The translations under genes were made by a program, and so were the position numbers. Shown here piece after piece: positions 13,001 to 23,615 of a DNA stretch of 64,000 nt. Numbering within the stretch: the first letter of the stretch is position 1; each line of letters opens with the position of its first letter. The stretch comes from Cucumis sativus (lineage: Eukaryota > Streptophyta > Magnoliopsida > Cucurbitales > Cucurbitaceae), in NCBI RefSeq assembly GCF_000004075.3, contig NC_026657.2, forward strand, positions 6,386,001 to 6,450,000, in the 5' to 3' direction. The notes beneath the pieces were generated by a model. That model did not search any database, was not told the DNA's origin, and worked only from the letters and a program-made list of their open reading frames with translations.

Positions 13001-16000
13001 TTTCACGTATGTCACACATTTTAAAGTAACAAACTCCCAAATTTTAAATCATATATTGAAATGTTTTAATAATCAAATCGTATGTTTTAGCAAAATTCTT
13101 AAAGCTACACAACAAGAAACAGAGCATGTTTATACAAGAATTGACAGGTGATAAAAAAGCAACCCAGATAAACCTTAGCTTCCAAGAAAGATGAGACAAC
13201 AGTACACATAATCCCTTTTTCATAAGAAACACACTTTCATTTTGAGAAACATGAATGCAAACAAAAGAACTAAAAACAAATTTAAAAAATAGCCCAAGAA
13301 AGGGAGAAACAAAGACTAAGCATACATAAAAGAAATCAAATCAAATAGTTATATCACTCTTTTTTCGAGTTTAATAAGTGGGGTGAGATGGCTTGAACCT
13401 TTGACCACTTGGTCGAGTGCATATGCTTTAACTAGTTGAGCAATACTTAAGCTCTCGAGTAGTTACAAACCTTCTTTTTTCTTTCAAATCTTTCATCGAT
13501 ATAACGAAAAGAGACTAACGCTTGAAATACAAGAACCCTTAAAAGGGAATATAAATGCATACACTGAGAAATTACAACAAAAAGATAAAAATGTTGAATA
13601 TAGAAAATCTTGTCTTTGGAACGTAATTCTATTCATTAGTACATTTTCCTTTCTCATGTAATATTCTCTCCTTATTGTTATTTATTTTTTACCGCTAACT
13701 GTATTGCATTATTTGGCTTCTTTCCCTTTATATATATCAGGGCTGCACATTTTGATGTACTAACCAAAACTCTAATTTTGAATCAATGAATATCTTCCAC
13801 AAAACGAGGAAAGATGGCTTTTTTTAACAAGAAAGAAGCCTCTTTGTTAAGATAATGAAATGAGACTAATGCTCCAAATACAATTGGAAACAACCAACAT
13901 AAAACTACAGATCAGGAGGTGCACTCAGGCATCTCAACTAGGTTGACACCCTCGTAGCTCCACCATCATCTCCAGAAAGAAACTTACAAATAACATAAAA
14001 AGTGCCAAAATAATACATTTCTTGTATTTCAAACAGAGAGAAGGGTGTTCTTAAATAGAAAAACAACCTATTACAAAGAAGGAAAAAATAAATTTGCCAA
14101 ATATAGTACAACCAATACAAGAAAGAAAATAATCAACACTCCCCAATCTTTGCCCGCTTGTCAATCAATTTGTTCAATTGTCACTTTGGAAGGCATTTAG
14201 TTAACACATCTGCAATTTGTTCTGTTGTTAGAAGATAGGGTATGCATAATACTCCCGCATCGATCTTTTCCTTCATAAAGTGTTTATCGACTTCAATATG
14301 TTTCATCATCTCGTGAAGGTCTGGATTGTGGGAAATGGAAATTGATGCCTTGTTTTTTTGGAAATGGAAACAAGCCTCTTTATAAATGATAATGAGACTA
14401 AAGCTCAAAGCACAAGAGTATTATACTAGAAATTGATGCCTTGTTTTTTTGGAAACGAAAACAAGCCTCTTTATAAATGTTAATGAGACTAAAGCTCAAA
14501 GTACAAGAGAATTATACTAAAAGCAAAAGAACCAAGGGAAAAAACAAGCTAAAACATAAACAAAGACTACAATCAGGATGGAAACCTAAAAACGAACCCG
14601 AATCAAAAAATAAACAAGCTAATCAAAGCCACTCAAAGACAATATGTCAGTAGAAAGCTAAATACAAAGCAATACTTAAACTCTCTCAAAAATAGCCCAC
14701 TCAACTCAAATCAAAAATCTTGCACACCCAAATCTTCAAAATGAAAAGAGAAAGAGAATGATGCGAACAGCTGCCTCAAAGTTAACTTGCCAACAGAATC
14801 CAAAGCCCCGAGGTTCTCGAAATAGTCTTCTTCCAATCCACAAAAACTTGCCAACACTGCCATCAACTCATTACTCAAGTTATCAAAAAGAAATCGACTT
14901 TAGCAATGTCAGTTTCTGAAAGAACCTTCAACCCACCTTGTCAGAAAGTCCTTGAAAATCCTTAAAGCTTCCAACTAAAGTCCAGCCAACATCTTTTGAG
15001 CTCTATATGCTTTTTATGAATTCTTTAAAGCAGCTGTCTCTTCTAGATCTTGAACTAGTACTACGTCTGGACTAATTTCTTTAGAAAACTTCTAACAATC
15101 AGCCAGAATGTTTTTTGTCCAGATCCTCACGTAATTCAATAGCTAATCTTCAATTTTCAACCCTGACGAATATCCACTGAATGACCTGTTTTCCTTTGGA
15201 TTAAGCTAAAAAGATTTCACAGGTATCCAATATGAAAGTCAAGATATTTTACTTTGGATTAAGCTAATATCTTGACTTGAATAATCCGCAAAAGCCTTGA
15301 AGGGGTAAATGCACTTTAGATTCATTTTGACATGATTGATTTCTATCAAATCAAATGGATTAACATAGCTGAATATCAATTGAATATGATTAAATGGAGC
15401 AACAAATCAAAAATAAATAAGACCTACTTTTAGTGTAAAGCATGAGTTCAAAAATTACAATCTCATTTAGAGGGAAAATATCAATTTCGTTCCTAAATGT
15501 TTTTTTAAAAAAATCTCAAGGGCATCTAGTGAATCAGAAACATGTATCAATCAAGTACATGATTTTTTTTTTTTTTTTTGGTGAGAAAACAAAACTTATG
15601 ATTGATTTAATGAAAAGAGACTAATGCTTGGACTACACAATGAAACTGATATAAGAATAGAAATACTGAGAACGCAAATAAGCACACAGAATTGTGCAAA
15701 AATAAAGCTAATCAATGAAAATAAAAGCACAACAAATCAAACATATACCATGCACCAAGATGAACACCATGAGAGAGCAAAAAGTCTTGCAACTTCAAAA
15801 CGCTCTAGTGGCGTGAGAGAATTGTTAGTACAAGATTTTTTTTTATATGGAAACGAACCTCTTTCTTAATAGGCAAAAAGAGACACGAGCTCAATGTACA
15901 AGATTAATGAAGCTTTAAAGAAACGAGACTTGATTTTTGTTCAAATTTGTGAGTTTTGAAATATCTAATCGATTGTTGATCTTATTGCACTTCCTTTTGC

Positions 16001-17575
16001 ATAAGGTTTGGTTTTTATTAAAATTATTGAGTTTTGAGAGATACTTTTGATAATGTTAGTGGATGAATTAAGTGAAAATTAAACGTTTGTTTTTAATGGC
16101 AACATGTTTTTTAAGTTTAGGGTTCAATTTGACGAAATTAAAAGTTTAAGGAGATATACATGATGAATTATATGCTTACAAAAAGGAGCTCTTACCTGTT
16201 TGGTTTCAAATTCACGCTGCCACCTTCTAGCATCCCAAAAATCCTGACCCATTTCACCACAGTAATGACCTACTTGATAGCCAGTTCTCTCACGTATAAC
16301 CTCAGCTTGCTGAAAGTACAGAGAATGATAATACACTCAATTTCTTACATAATGAACGACCACCGAAGGCAACATTGCTTTTTTAACACATGCTAATTAT
16401 TTTTTTACCTGATAGACAAGTGGAACTTTGGGAACTAAAAAAACAGCAAGCATCTTCTTGTTTTGAGTTTGTAAATCATTGTAAATACTTTTAATGAGAA
16501 GAACGGCAATAAGTGTCTTTCCAGCCCCAGTTTCGAGAAAAGCTATGGTATTTTTCTTCTTCGCTTGTTCAAGAACATCCAACTGATATTGACGAGCTTG
16601 TTCCTCAGGAATTTTTTCTTTAATCTCCTTGGAACTTTTGTCTGCAGTTCCCTGGAATTCCAGGTTTTTGTCATTATCAGTCATTGCGTCTCTGTTGCGA
16701 TCAGCTTCCCACATCCCTGAGTGAAAAACCATATCATTTGACCCTGATTTGTCCCTCTCCCAATAACCCTTTTGTTCCCGCTCCCTCAAATCCCTATCTC
16801 TTGCATCCTTTCCACCTGTACCATAATGCTCTCTCCTCCTAAAATAACTTCTTTCTCTTCTATCGATCTCATCACGGTCACGCAACCTCTTCCTAGTGTG
16901 GAACTTTTCTCTATCCCTAGATAGACACTGTCCCCTGTTTGAATAATACCTCTCATTGTTGCCATTGCTAATACGAGGTCTCTTGTTGCTTCTCTCCTCA
17001 TTATCACAACCCCAACCTCGCAAGGACGTGTCATTAGTCCTCTCATGTTTTTTAACTCCATTTCTCTTAGGGGTTTCAACAACTCTGAGCCCTTCGCATC
17101 CATTTGGTGACTGGAACCCATTAACAGATTCATAGCGCTCGCAGATATGACTACCATTATCAAGATTATCCTTGCTCAGCCCATTACATTGAAGAATTTC
17201 TATCTGGGCACCATTGGATTGAACAGTTGAGCTATCGACCGGCATATCACGAACCCCAGATGCATCATTCTCAATAAAAAACCCTTCCCTCACGGTGCAA
17301 TCACGATCGCCGTTACAAGTTACTGGGGAGAGGCTTCCCCCGTTCTTGATACTGTCAAGAAAGTGATCAATTCCACCAAAGAAATCGTTGGACAGGTTCT
17401 GTTGATCGGAAGTGTGATCAACTGAGGATCCAGGGGTAATAGACGCCTGGAAATCCACAAAATCGTTGATGTCGCAGGGGATGTCCTCGCAGGCATCGAG
17501 CCAGAAAGAAGAAACCCCCAATGAACATGCTGGCTCGCTGCTAAAACTTCCCGGAACCCTAGTCTCATCCTCCAT
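1013..17575 (-). CDS. DCL1: Dicer-like 1 endoribonuclease (20 coding exons, 1989 aa)
   Basis: Nuclear RNase III that cuts microRNA precursors, working with HYL1 and SERRATE. Exons read from splice sites, in transcript order: 17575-16409, 16309-16196, 12939-12729, 12603-12209, 12132-11901, 11174-11002, 10916-10794, 10704-10544, 10241-10008, 9914-9764, 9685-9503, 9246-9085, 8914-8819, 8717-8089, 7841-7741, 7650-7451, 7378-6458, 1884-1720, 1646-1273, 1190-1013. They total 5970 nt, an intact frame. Visible features: a basic N-terminal region with NKRPR and RKRLR; Walker A GAGKT (350-354); DECH (456-459); helicase C domain (about 700-870); the Dicer dimerisation region (about 910-1000); PAZ (about 1200-1390); RNase IIIa ERAELLGD (1461-1468); RNase IIIb RLEFVGD (1686-1692); and two C-terminal dsRNA-binding domains (about 1830-1900 and 1915-1985). 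All catalytic motifs are intact. Arabidopsis DCL1 is 1909 aa with 20 exons. The start is the first ATG of the long first exon. Confidence 0.97.
3294..3836. mobile_element. MITE-like element with GCCTCAAGGC palindromes
   Basis: The left end (CAATGTTTTAAAAGGC) and the inverted right end (CAATGTTTTTAGAGGC) form imperfect terminal inverted repeats. They are flanked by TAAACAC (3287-3293) and TTAACAC (3837-3843), a possible 7-base target duplication with one mismatch. Both ends contain many copies of self-complementary words such as GCCTCAAGGC and AGGCGTATGCC around an AT-rich core. No transposase frame is present. The superfamily is not clear. Confidence 0.55.
3960..4830. repeat. GT-rich/CA-rich inverted low-complexity repeat
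   Basis: The left part (about 3990-4180) repeats GTTGGTCG and GGTGGTTGTC words. The right part (about 4300-4830) repeats their complements, such as CAACTCCGACGACCACC. An exact 15-base inverted pair is seen at 4144-4158 and 4313-4327. It looks like a decayed foldback or minisatellite inside DCL1 intron 17. Confidence 0.5.
4907..6399 (+). mobile_element. 5'-truncated LINE remnant in DCL1 intron 17
   Basis: Bases 6156-6308 translate on the plus strand to a stretch resembling the extreme C-terminus of plant L1-type ORF2 (key words WGARN, SFDHFW, SYLISTW). A typical LINE 3' end follows, with a TTTTCATCAACAAATTTGTTTC stretch and a (TAAA)n tail ending at about 6400. TTGAATGATAC at 6400-6410 nearly matches TTGAATGTTAC at 4896-4906, a possible target-site duplication that sets the left edge. 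The internal part is too decayed to confirm. Confidence 0.45.
5091..5157. repeat. Exact 30-base tandem duplication (37-base period)
   Basis: The 30 bases at 5091-5120, beginning CTCAAGAAAGTGATC, recur without change at 5128-5157, separated by 7 bases. It sits within the proposed LINE remnant. Confidence 0.9.
6360..6410 (+). repeat. LINE (TAAA)n tail close to the DCL1 exon 17 donor
   Basis: A short (AAAT)n run at about 6380-6400 ends the LINE-like sequence. It lies about 57 bases from the exon 17 donor (6457), antisense to DCL1. Confidence 0.55.
8905..9096 (-). promoter_or_regulatory. miR162 target site in DCL1 mRNA, split by intron 12
   Basis: Exon 12 ends with CTGGATGCAGAG (9096-9085) and exon 13 begins GTGTTATCGA (8914-8905). 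Joined by splicing they pair fully with miR162 except for one bulged G. This is the conserved site through which DCL1 mRNA is cut by its own product. The Arabidopsis site likewise spans an exon junction and has a bulged A at this place. The miR162 sequence is recalled, not searched. Confidence 0.88.
9686..9763 (-). other. DCL1 intron 10, probable GC-AG intron (78 nt)
   Basis: Exon 10 must end with codons for Gln-Gln (CAACAG) and the next bases are GCATGC, so the donor is GC rather than GT. The acceptor, TTGGCAG before GCTGTTTGT, is ordinary. Sliding the junction gives no GT donor that keeps the frame and the conserved protein. GC-AG introns make up about 1% of plant introns. Confidence 0.8.
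11337..11681 (-). mobile_element. LINE ORF2 C-terminal (zf-RVT) fragment in DCL1 intron 5
   Basis: An open stretch of about 115 codons in the same orientation as DCL1 matches the zinc-binding region at the end of plant non-LTR reverse transcriptases: C-x2-C, then LQHLFLKC, then a [14 protein letters not shown] stretch. No reverse transcriptase core is present, so it is a dead 5'-truncated copy. It accounts for the 726-nt length of intron 5 (11175-11900), whose neighbours are 76-125 nt. Confidence 0.8.
13385..13448 (-). mobile_element. tRNA-derived SINE head
   Basis: On the minus strand a tRNA-like A box (TTGCTCAACTAGTTAAAGC, 13443-13425) is followed 25 bases later by a B box (GGTTCAAGCC, 13399-13390). 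The spacing fits an internal pol III promoter. The rest does not fold as a working tRNA, so a SINE is more likely than a tRNA gene. Confidence 0.6.
13491..13540 (-). repeat. Short LINE 3'-end-like copy
   Basis: It carries the core shared with the other copies in this intron: GAGACTAACGCTTGAAATACAAG on the plus strand, written here with its decayed flanks. Confidence 0.4.
13815..13972 (-). mobile_element. LINE 3' end with poly(A) remnant
   Basis: The minus strand reads GGGTGTCAACCTAGTTGAGA, then TGGAGCATTAGTCTCATTTC, then AAGAGGCTTCTTTC, and a short A run. This is the usual layout of plant L1-type LINE 3' UTRs as I recall them. Confidence 0.6.
13973..14333 (-). mobile_element. Ty1/copia 3' end: RNase H tail plus LTR
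   Basis: Bases 14333-14184 encode the last part of copia RNase H ([13 protein letters not shown], then [18 protein letters not shown]). A polypurine tract (GGGGAG) abuts an LTR start TGTTGATT at 14138. The LTR continues toward about 13975, but its far end was not fixed. It is a truncated copy with no integrase or reverse transcriptase core. Confidence 0.75.
14339..14520 (-). repeat. Tandem pair of 91-base LINE 3'-end-like repeats
   Basis: Two units (about 14339-14429 and 14430-14520) are nearly identical: AATTGATGCC, a T run, a GAAACAAGCCTCTTTATAAA stretch, then GAGACTAAAGCTCAAAG. On the minus strand each reads as a LINE tail ending in poly(A). The first unit overlaps the coding remnant of the copia element. 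Confidence 0.75.
15560..15903 (-). repeat. Two more LINE 3'-end copies with poly(A) tails
   Basis: At 15562-15640 a run of 18 T precedes a GAGACTAATGCTTGG core. At 15836-15903 a T run precedes GAAACGAACCTCTTTC and GAGACACGAGCTCAATG. Both are in the same orientation as the copies at 13815 and 14339. Confidence 0.55.
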
Positions 17576-18000
17576 AGCAGACTAGTATAACAGATAAATT
17601 AAAAACGAACAGAAACTATGAAATTTAAATTTCTGAAACTTGAATAAAAAAAAAAGTAAAAGGCATAAAAGAAAATCGAAAAGAAGACAAAATCTCTAGA
17701 AAAAGATAGAAAAGTAAATAAATATAGAAAGATGCTCGGCGGTGAATGGTTGACGCAGATAGAGCGGAAGCTGGGAAGCGGAGAGATAAAGAGAGAGAGA
17801 GACGCAGAGAGAGCGAGAGAGAGCAGGAGAATGAATTGCAGAAATTTAGGAGAGTGATAGACCGTACGAAGCACGCAAAAAGTAAGGATTTTTGGGGTTG
17901 GAAGTAGGGGTAGAGAAACCCTAAAAACCCATAAACTTTGAGCGCGATTCTTTGAGATTCCACGGGCTATCAAACGCCTTATTCTGCCTCTGTTAAATAC
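17576..18000 (-). promoter_or_regulatory. DCL1 5' leader and proximal promoter
   Basis: Upstream of the ATG the minus strand is strongly pyrimidine-rich, with (CT)n between about 17825 and 17787, typical of plant leaders. A TATA-like TATTTAA lies at 17999-17993. A run of pyrimidines ending in TTCAAG near 17640 could be an acceptor of a leader intron, which I cannot settle. Confidence 0.4.
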
Positions 18001-20689
18001 TTGTTTGAATTTGACCCCACGCACTTTCGTCTTCCCCCCTCTCTCTCATGTCTCTGTCCCTCAGATTTTGCCTCTGCAACTTCCCCTTCTTCCTTACTCT
18101 CTCTCGAGCTCCTTCTGCTATACCCCAAACTAAGCACCCTCTCGCGGTTTTCCATTTTCCACTGCAAGAAAACAATATTTCATGATTAGTTATCTCTCTA
18201 ATTCTTTTTTACTTAAATTTCAACAAAAATGGCAAAATGCCTCTCTAACTTTTGAGAATATTAAAATATATCTCTATATTTTTTCAAAAAACAATTGCTT
18301 TTAAACCTTGAACAATTATTCAACTATAATTATTACTATCCTTTAAATTTTGTTTAAAATTAAGTTTGAAGGGAAAGTTTCAAAAATATCTTTAAATTTA
18401 ACCAAATTTAAAATAGTGTATTATCTCAATTTTATATTAATTTTTTCCTTCATTAAAATTTAAATTTATCAACAATCAATCTTAATAGAAATCAATCTTA
18501 ATAGTTATTGTTGTAATTAATCGTTGATTGATAAATAAAAAATATATTTGACTAACACTTCAACCTGAGCTTTTGTGAAGTTTTATGCTTTAACCAATGT
18601 TTAAAATTTTAACTGATTGATATATCAAAGCTTTAAATTTATACGACTTTTAATTTTGATAAATATTTATGAAAAGCTATAAGAACAATAGATTCAATAA
18701 ATAATTTTAAATTAGTAAATAAATATTTTATTATTTTCAAATAAATAAACATGTTTATTACTTGTTTGTTTAGGAAGAAATTGTCAAAAATAAAATATTT
18801 TTATATTTATATTAGTGTTATTTTTATGGAAGGTTGTCTTTTTGTTTTGTTATATGAAACCTAAGTTTGTCCATTCTTTCTATTTTTTAAAAGTCCCTTT
18901 TTATATTTATATTAGTGTCACTTCATATTTATTTCTTTTGATTCGTGAATTTGTATAAGATGTACTAAACATATCAATTGGATGTTGAACTCATATAAAT
19001 GTGAAAACATTCATAAATATGAAAATTTAAAACTATAATTTTAACTTTAAATACTGGTTTCTATTTTTAGGGCTAATAAATTTGGTGTAAACATTTGATT
19101 AATGAAAATATTTTTTAATTTTTTACAAATCTAAAGATATTTATAGAACTTTTCAATAGATAAATAATGCTTTTTAAAGAAAACTTTAACGGTTTCTATC
19201 AATTACTAACAATGAAAGTACTTTTTAACGTTTTTCGAAAGTTTAAGCAAATTTTTTTAAACAGAGAAGTGAGGCATTTTTTTCATAGGAAAGTTTGCAA
19301 AAATATCAAAAAAAATTATGATAAACGAGCTCATGTCACTTATATTTTCAAAATTGTAAAAATAACAAATTTAAAAGTTAATTATCATCATATTTGTCAA
19401 ATTTGCAATCAGGTATAAGAGGTGTTATGAGTTTTTTTTTTTATGATCTAATAAATTTTACTTTTTTTATATAGAAGTTAACCTTCTATAGTATGTTGAT
19501 TTAACTTAACCTTCTATAGAACAAGTGAGGGATTCAATCATCCACAAAAAGTGGCCATAGCCCTCCTATTGGATCATAATTTTACCATTTTCCCGAACCA
19601 GAAGTGCCGAGTCTGGGCTGCTCGAGGAAGAAGCATGGGCCAGCTGGAAGACCACGCTATATACTTGAAGTTGGATGTTGGACAGAACACAGATGGCTAG
19701 TCGAACATCAGAAAGGTTGGGGTATGAAAGTACGAATTTGATTAAAAATCCTAGAACTAAAATCTGGGTCAACTTCTTCGACTGTGTCGCTGGATTACTC
19801 CCTCGTAACTCGTCAATGGGAAGGGAAACAAACGGGAATCGTTGTGTGCAGTGTGGATTCAGAACGAGTCAATTGTTCGTTCTATACTCACCCGGGAACA
19901 TGCATCTTATGAAATGCGTAAGCTTGCTTCAGCAAAATTTCTTTCTCACCTGTCCATGTATGCGATCTCTAAATCATTGTTTTTTTTTTTTCTTGTATAT
20001 AAAATCCTTATGCTTCTTAATGTTAATAGGACAACTGCAAATCCGTTGCGGACGAATACATTGAATGCGAAGCGATGGTGAATTGTTCACTCCTTTATTA
20101 CGAATTCTGTATTCTCTTATGCTTTCTTTTCATCTATTTGTTTATGCAATTGCTTTATTCGAAGAATATATACTTTTCAAAGTGGTAGATCGTCCTAGTC
20201 GATTTAATACTGCACAAGCGCCAGGCTTACAGACATTTGCTCTACAACCAATTCGATAGAAATCGCTTGTCTCGTAAGGTACACACCAATTACTTCCAAT
20301 TCCCTGACACTCACACAACAAAATATAATGGAAAATTGTTTGTATCTTTGTCTTTTTTTCTCTCTTTCACATGATGTGTGATACTGATAACTGATAACTT
20401 GTAAGCCGTTCACCGTTCATTTTTGCTTCATCAGTATTAGGATTTAGATATGCGTCTCTAATATTGGATTGAGTTTTTATTTTTATTTTTTTGTAATAAT
20501 AAAAAACATAAACTTCTGTCAAATCTAGTTCGATCATTATATTCTTTTATTACATTGTAAGATGTTTTTTCTTCCCATCCTTCTGCTATACTTCTTGGAG
20601 ATAATTGCCTACTGTACACGTTGGAGATAATTGCATGGTTGACTCAAAATTGGAGACTAATATGGAACTTGTTCCACTTTTTAAAACTC
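18001..20689. other. AT-rich intergenic region
   Basis: The part at 18190-19560 is very AT-rich and shows nothing recognisable. The part at 19560-20260 is richer in GC and reads protein-like in short pieces of different frames, with no usable ATG or consistent frame. It may be a gene relic or a noncoding transcript. No homology was recognised. Confidence 0.4.
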
Positions 20690-22560
20690 AAAATTGTTCC
20701 TCCTATTTTGGAAGGATAAGTGGGTGGGGTATAGACCCCTCTGCTATGTGTTTCCTTCATCTTTATTATTGAAACCGATAAACCAACCAACAAAAATATC
20801 AAGTTACGTGGAAACCCGAGTACGGGAGAAAAACCATGACTTTACTTTTCTTATTATTTTTTATAATTACAAAATGTACAAGAGGGGGAATAGATAGAAT
20901 GATATAGTGAGATAAATGGACCAAGCTCACTAACTCTAACACTCTCCCTCAAGTTGGGACACAAATATCGATGAGGCCTAACTTGCTAAAACAAAAGTCA
21001 AAGTTTGGTATGAGTAGCCTCTTGGTGAGAATATCATCAACCTGTTCGCTCGAAGGAATGTATGAAATGCATACTCCCACGATCAAGTATTTCTTTGATG
21101 AAGTGTTGATCAATCTCAACATGTTTGGTTCTATCATGTTGAACTGAATTGTTAGCGATGCTATTGGCTGCTTTGTTATCACATAATAACTTCATTGGTG
21201 TTTCACACTCTTGATGAAGATCATACAAGACTTTTTGGAGCCAAATTTCCTTATATATACCCAAACTCATAGCCTGTATTCGGCCTCAACATTGCTACTG
21301 CCCACGTCACTTTGCTTCTTACGTCTCCAAGTTACTAGATTGCCCCATACAAAGGTATAGTGACCGAAGGTAAGACTCTTGTCAACAACAGATCCTACCC
21401 AATTTGAATCAGCATAGACCTTAATTGTTTTTCTGTCTGTCTTTCTGAGCATCAATCCTTTACCAGGTGTCGTTTTCAAGTATCTCAATATTTTGTTGAC
21501 AGCCTCCATATGTTCCTCATAGGGAGTTTGCATAAACTGGTTGGCAACATTCACAACAAAGGAAATATTCGAACAAGTATGAGACAAGTAAATCAATTTA
21601 CCCGCAAGGCGCCGATATCGTTCTTTATCAACTGGAACTTGATCACCTGAATTTCCTAGTTTACAGTTGAATTCAACTGGGGTGCTAGCAAGGTGACATC
21701 CCAACATATCTGTTTCGGCCAGCAAATCAATGACGTATTTTCTCTGAGATGCAGAGATGCCTTCTTTAGATCTGGACACCTCTATTCCAAGGAAATATTT
21801 CATATTTCCTAAATTATTGATTTCAAATTCATAACCCATTCTCTGTTTCAATTGACTAATTTATGCCTGATCATCTATACATAAAACGATGTCATCAACA
21901 TATACAACAAGAACCGCAATCTTTCCATAACTGTTTTAGACCATATAAAGATTTCTGAAGTTTACATACCTGATGACCAAACTGAGCTTCAAATCTAGGC
22001 GAGGGGCTCATGTAGACTTCCTCCACTAGGTCTGCACTCAGAAAAACGTTCTTAAAATCCAGCTGATATAGAGTCCAATCTTTGTTTACAACAACAAATA
22101 GCAAGACTTTAACAGTGCTCAATTTAGCACTGAAGAAAAAGTATCTAAATAGTCAACACCATAGATTTGAGTAAACCCCTTTGCAACTAAACTGACCTTG
22201 CTTTGTGTCTGCCAAATGTTCCATCTGCTTTGTATTTGAGAGTGAACACCTATTTACATCTCACAAATTTATGTGGGTAGAGCACAAATCTCCTAAGTTT
22301 TATTCTCTTCAAGAGCCTTCATTGATTCCATGACAACATTCTTCCATTCAGGATACTCTAAAGAAGTGTGGACATTTTTCAGTATTATGGTAGAATCAAG
22401 GCTTGCTGTGAAAGCTCTGAACTGTAGAGAGAAATTATCATAGGAAACATAATTACAAATGCGATATTTTGTACAAGACCTGGTATCTTTTCTTAGTGTA
22501 ATGAGAATGTCCAGGGAGGGTTTTGTGGTAGAGAGGAACAATTGAATGTTTAGAGGACTA
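20690..22560 (-). mobile_element. Truncated Ty1/copia retrotransposon
   Basis: Minus-strand pieces occur in copia order. They are an integrase-to-reverse-transcriptase linker (22541-22293, YPEWKNVVMESMKALEENKT), a reverse transcriptase part (22122-21900, LDFKNVFL and LYGLKQ), the later reverse transcriptase and RNase H (21851-21267, YFLGIEVSRS and KILRYLK), and the RNase H end (21270-20950). A polypurine tract GAGGGAGAG (20950-20942) abuts an LTR starting TGTTAGAG at 20941. Stops and frame breaks separate the pieces. Gag, protease and a 5' LTR are missing, so the copy is dead. The lower edge is approximate. Confidence 0.88.
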
Positions 22561-23558
22561 GAGAGAGACTCTAGTGATGTGTGGTTCTTGGTTAAATTTT
22601 ATGTCTCCCATGGGCTTTGATTTCAAATACCTTTTGTAACCACTTCTTATGTAACATTTTAGTTAGTTGGACTCATTTCATTGATGGGGTTTTAGTGGGC
22701 TTGATTTTTTGTACATTTTTATATTCTTTCATTTTTTTTCTCAATGAAAGTCGTTATTTCTATAGAAGAAAAATCAAATTTTTTTGCCACTTTGCTTGCA
22801 TCATCATCAACTAAAATTATCAAAATTACCTTATTGTGCACGTGTTCTGAGCTCTCAACTCATGACTCATGACTCTCACTCTTCGCTTTCGCTACTCTTG
22901 CTCCTTTCTCCATGGTGTTCAATCCGTGTTATTCACGTTTTTTTAATACAAAGAGAGAGGAAAGAGGAAAGAGGAAAGAGGAAAGAGTAAGAGCCAAGAA
23001 CAAAGAGCTGAACAAGTACTAAGTCTCCCTTGTTACAAACTTTGCTTACGTCACACACTTCACATGGATAGCTCGTGACAACTCTTCCAGTTAGGTTCCA
23101 ACTTTGCAAATAAGAGAGTAATTGATATATCTTGAGTCAACATTAGCATCCTGAATGGAAACCAAAATTCATTTTCTGCATGATGGATAGTTAAGCCTTT
23201 ATGAATTTCTTTACCCAACAGTAATTCCAAAAACTAATGCGGTTGTGTCCTTTACTCTTTTGTAGGATTTGATGTGGAAGCTTGGTCTTAGTTTTCTTCT
23301 TTTGGATGCTTGTATCCAATTCGGTTGGGAAGTCTCCACCTGTGGGATGTCTTGTCCTCCTCGTAGTTTACTATTGAAATCGTACTTTTTCTTTGGGACA
23401 TGTATATCTCTAGATTCTGTACCTTAGCGACAATCATCCAGACAGGTACATGCTTCTGATACTAAGTGAGAAACCATTATCCATGAGCCTTTCATCAACA
23501 ATTGGGATTTGCCAGAAGGTTTGCAATCTGTCCTGTAACCAATTTGTTTTTTAGTTGC

Positions 23559-23615
23559 TTTAGGCATTTCATGATAATCATGTGCATTACACATGATTAT
23601 CATGAAATGCTTAAA
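23559..23615. repeat. Near-perfect foldback with a 5-base loop
   Basis: The 21 bases at 23564-23584 (GCATTTCATGAT...) are the exact reverse complement of 23590-23610, with loop CATTA. Flanking bases extend the stem to 25 base pairs with one G-T wobble. Part of the arm (ATGATAATCATGTGCATT) recurs directly at 23643-23660. Confidence 0.9.

Larger units (their letters stand above)
12940..16195 (-). other. DCL1 intron 2, 3.26 kb, nested retroelement remnants
   Basis: It interrupts the helicase domain between the Walker A exons and the DECH exon. It holds a tRNA-like SINE head, several LINE 3' ends, and the end of a copia element with its LTR. The parts at 14521-15560 and 13020-13380 show no gene. 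Confidence 0.85.

Noticed and set aside
13385-13448. A working tRNA gene
   Set aside because: A and B boxes are present, but the acceptor stem and anticodon arm do not form.
17599-18175. Open frames of 60-141 codons upstream of DCL1
   Set aside because: Low-complexity translations of the CT-rich leader, with no family resemblance.
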